Source: Atrina japonica (Eukaryota; Mollusca; Bivalvia; Pterioida; Pinnidae). Taken from it: 64,000 nt of DNA. Both the position numbers and the translations under genes were made by a program. The first letter of the stretch is position 1; each line of letters starts with the position of its first letter. The notes under the pieces were generated by a model that saw only the letters and a program-made list of their open reading frames with translations, ran no database searches and was not told the DNA's origin. Shown one piece after another: positions 61,997-64,000 of this stretch. The stretch is from positions 2,430,001 to 2,494,000 of the forward strand of contig BROG01000005.1 of the NCBI GenBank assembly GCA_030159075.1, written 5' to 3'.

Positions 61997-64000
61997 GTGA
62001 GTATTAAATATTACTTTTGTTTGAAAGATAACATCATTTATGATTTTTTAGCTCACTAGGACAAAATGTATGTAGAGCCAATGTCAAGCCCACAGTGTCA
62101 TCAGTGGCTTCTTTGGACAAAAACTTTAACCTGGGCTATAACGTTTGAAATATGAGTAGTACAGCTGCATGTGCATATCGTCGGCCCTTTCAGCTGGTAC
62201 AATTATCTTTGGCCTTGTTACCTAGATAATGCTATTTGACCTAGTTCTTAGTCAGAATATCTGTATCAAAGATGAAATGCTGTGACCAGTGAGCTATGTT
62301 GTCTTCTGAAAAATCTTATTCACTAAATTATTTCTCATTCATAAAATATTGTGAAATGATTGCGTAGAACACTATATTTTGGTATAAAGAAGCCACAATA
62401 AAACAAAAATTCTATTTATCACAAATATTTCAAGTTGTGTGGTACATATTGTATTAAAAATATATAAAATGTATTGAGAAAATAACCTACTTGACCAAAA
62501 ACTAACCAAAATTTCAAATCTGTTTGATGTGCTCCAAATGACCCATCCAAACAACCTTAACCTGATTCTTAAAGCTGTCATCGTAACTTTTAAACAAGTT
62601 TTGAATTCGAAAAAAAAAAAATTAAAATGCTTTTGAAACACACCCAATTTATTATTCCACAGGCAGACATTTTTGTTAAATGTTATCAATAGAAATCGGC
62701 TTGCAGTTCCGCTATAAAAGGCGAGTCCACAGAACGACTGTTATTTTTCACCTGTACTCCCAAAGCTAAACAATGGACAGATGACATGTAATCAAAACAT
62801 ACACTGCACTCAAATCATAAACATTCCGCATTAATTTTTACATAAAAGACTCCAATAAAGATACGTAATAAATAGACTTTATAATCAGTTTTAAATTCAT
62901 TATTTTAGTATCCATAAAATAATATTCACTTTGAATGTAAATATAAATAAAATCCTACCAGTAATCTGCACCCTTCCATTATGTTGTTGTTTAAACAGCG
63001 TTTCATATTCTGGTGAACGCGGCAATTAGAGCAGTCGGGTCGCGCAACATTTTACTAAAGACAAGGTACACCTCATATTTTCACAAAGATGACATCAAAT
63101 AAATGCTATCAGACATAGAAACACATAGCTGTAAAAACATTGTATAACCATTATTGTCTTTGATTTGTTAATGGATACTCACAATGGTCTGAGTCCTGTA
63201 AAACGATCCGAGTGATATTTCGTTTAAACCAATTATATGCTTGGGAACTGTATATTAGCCGGCAAAAGTCGAGATGAGATGAACAGCAATTTTATTTTCG
63301 ACATGCAGGTGAGTTTTGCCTTTCTTCACACGTTTGTTCTTTCTGTAGTTCAATGACGACTGATTTAGCAAACTCAATATTTGTCGGGGCTTGATTTATT
63401 CTCTGAAACAAATATGATGTGAAAAAATGTTTCAAAAAATTATTATTTTTTTTAAAATTAAATTTTTAAAATTGCTGATAATTCAGGGCAAGAAAAATTC
63501 CTTGTCAAAAATCTGATTTACTCTCATCCAATGGGACGAGTGATTTTGAAAAATCCCCTTGTCCCAAGACACCTTCAGCTTGTCCCAGTTTTTATAAACT
63601 TTAATGGAACCATTAAGACTAATTATATATATCTTTGATTTCTCTAATATTGGGCTAATATAATTAATAAAAAGAATTGCAGTACATGAATTGGGATTTT
63701 TAATTTGCGTGTGAATGCAACGTTTTAGCGACCACAATGTAAGATGTTACAGATTTAGTAGAAAAATTACTCATCACAAGGGACAAGTTTACTCACCATA
63801 ATTACTTGTCCCCATGCCATTTTCACCCGTCCAGGATGACTTCATTTTTTTTCACTCCGTTAAATTTACTAATAGAAATCTTGGTCTGGGCACATGAATC
63901 ATATACTGTAATTGTAATAATGGCCCAATATAAGACTGCATCAGGAAATTACATATACATTCCAAAGACTGCCAGAAACCTCACAGAAAGAGTAACACAG
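61997..64000. other. XKR intron 5 (start) and unassigned sequence to the window edge
   Basis: Begins with the exon 5 donor GTGAGT. No further XKR exon, repeat array or other gene recognised in this 2 kb; the rest of XKR must lie beyond the edge, if the gene is intact. Confidence 0.55.

Noticed and set aside
63483..63737. 84-codon minus-strand frame near the right edge as an exon
   Set aside because: No family recognised, no splice context, and the surrounding sequence looks like a dispersed repeat.

Overview
The window is nuclear DNA of an intron-rich, AT-rich animal. Four protein genes can be read out by splicing, and all are recognisable orthologues of metazoan families. The repeats (short tRNA-derived SINEs, many small terminal-inverted-repeat elements with TA target duplications, a degraded non-LTR reverse transcriptase, intronic minisatellites) look like a lophotrochozoan, most likely a bivalve mollusc. 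The phylum is my inference from repeat style; the sequence alone does not prove it.

Layout. (1) 3869-37600, minus strand: a complete 20-exon DDX43-type KH/DEAD-box RNA helicase, 723 codons plus stop, with all splice phases consistent. Its introns carry most of the repeats in the left half. (2) 37868-43076, plus strand: a complete 4-exon MRGBP (Eaf7-like subunit of the NuA4/TIP60 acetyltransferase), head to head with DDX43 across only 267 bp. (3) 48299-52548, minus strand: a complete 4-exon TFB1M (mitochondrial 12S rRNA adenine dimethyltransferase), convergent with MRGBP. (4) 54534 to beyond 61996, plus strand: the first five exons (317 codons) of an XK-related (XKR) phospholipid-scramblase-family membrane protein, head to head with TFB1M. 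Its C-terminal exon or exons lie outside the window. I see no operon logic. The two head-to-head pairs may share promoters, but the four genes have unrelated jobs (RNA helicase, chromatin, mitochondrial ribosome, plasma-membrane lipid scrambling).

Non-genic content. Introns and intergenic DNA hold at least four SINE copies (three with clear target-site duplications), several TIR/MITE families, a candidate three-level nested insertion in DDX43 intron 2, a transposon inserted in a 50-bp minisatellite whose empty site can be reconstructed, two 39-bp minisatellite arrays flanking a DDX43 exon, a long 17-bp array directly upstream of another DDX43 exon, a 43-base pure G run, and a palindrome of about 190 bp in an XKR intron.

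I found no new multi-gene system. The most unusual signal is that two neighbouring genes show tandem duplication of a unit spanning a 3' splice site plus the start of an exon. In XKR exon 5 this creates extra acceptors that lead to a stop. In the TFB1M leader it creates three acceptor-plus-ATG units, where acceptor choice would decide how many upstream ORFs the mRNA carries.
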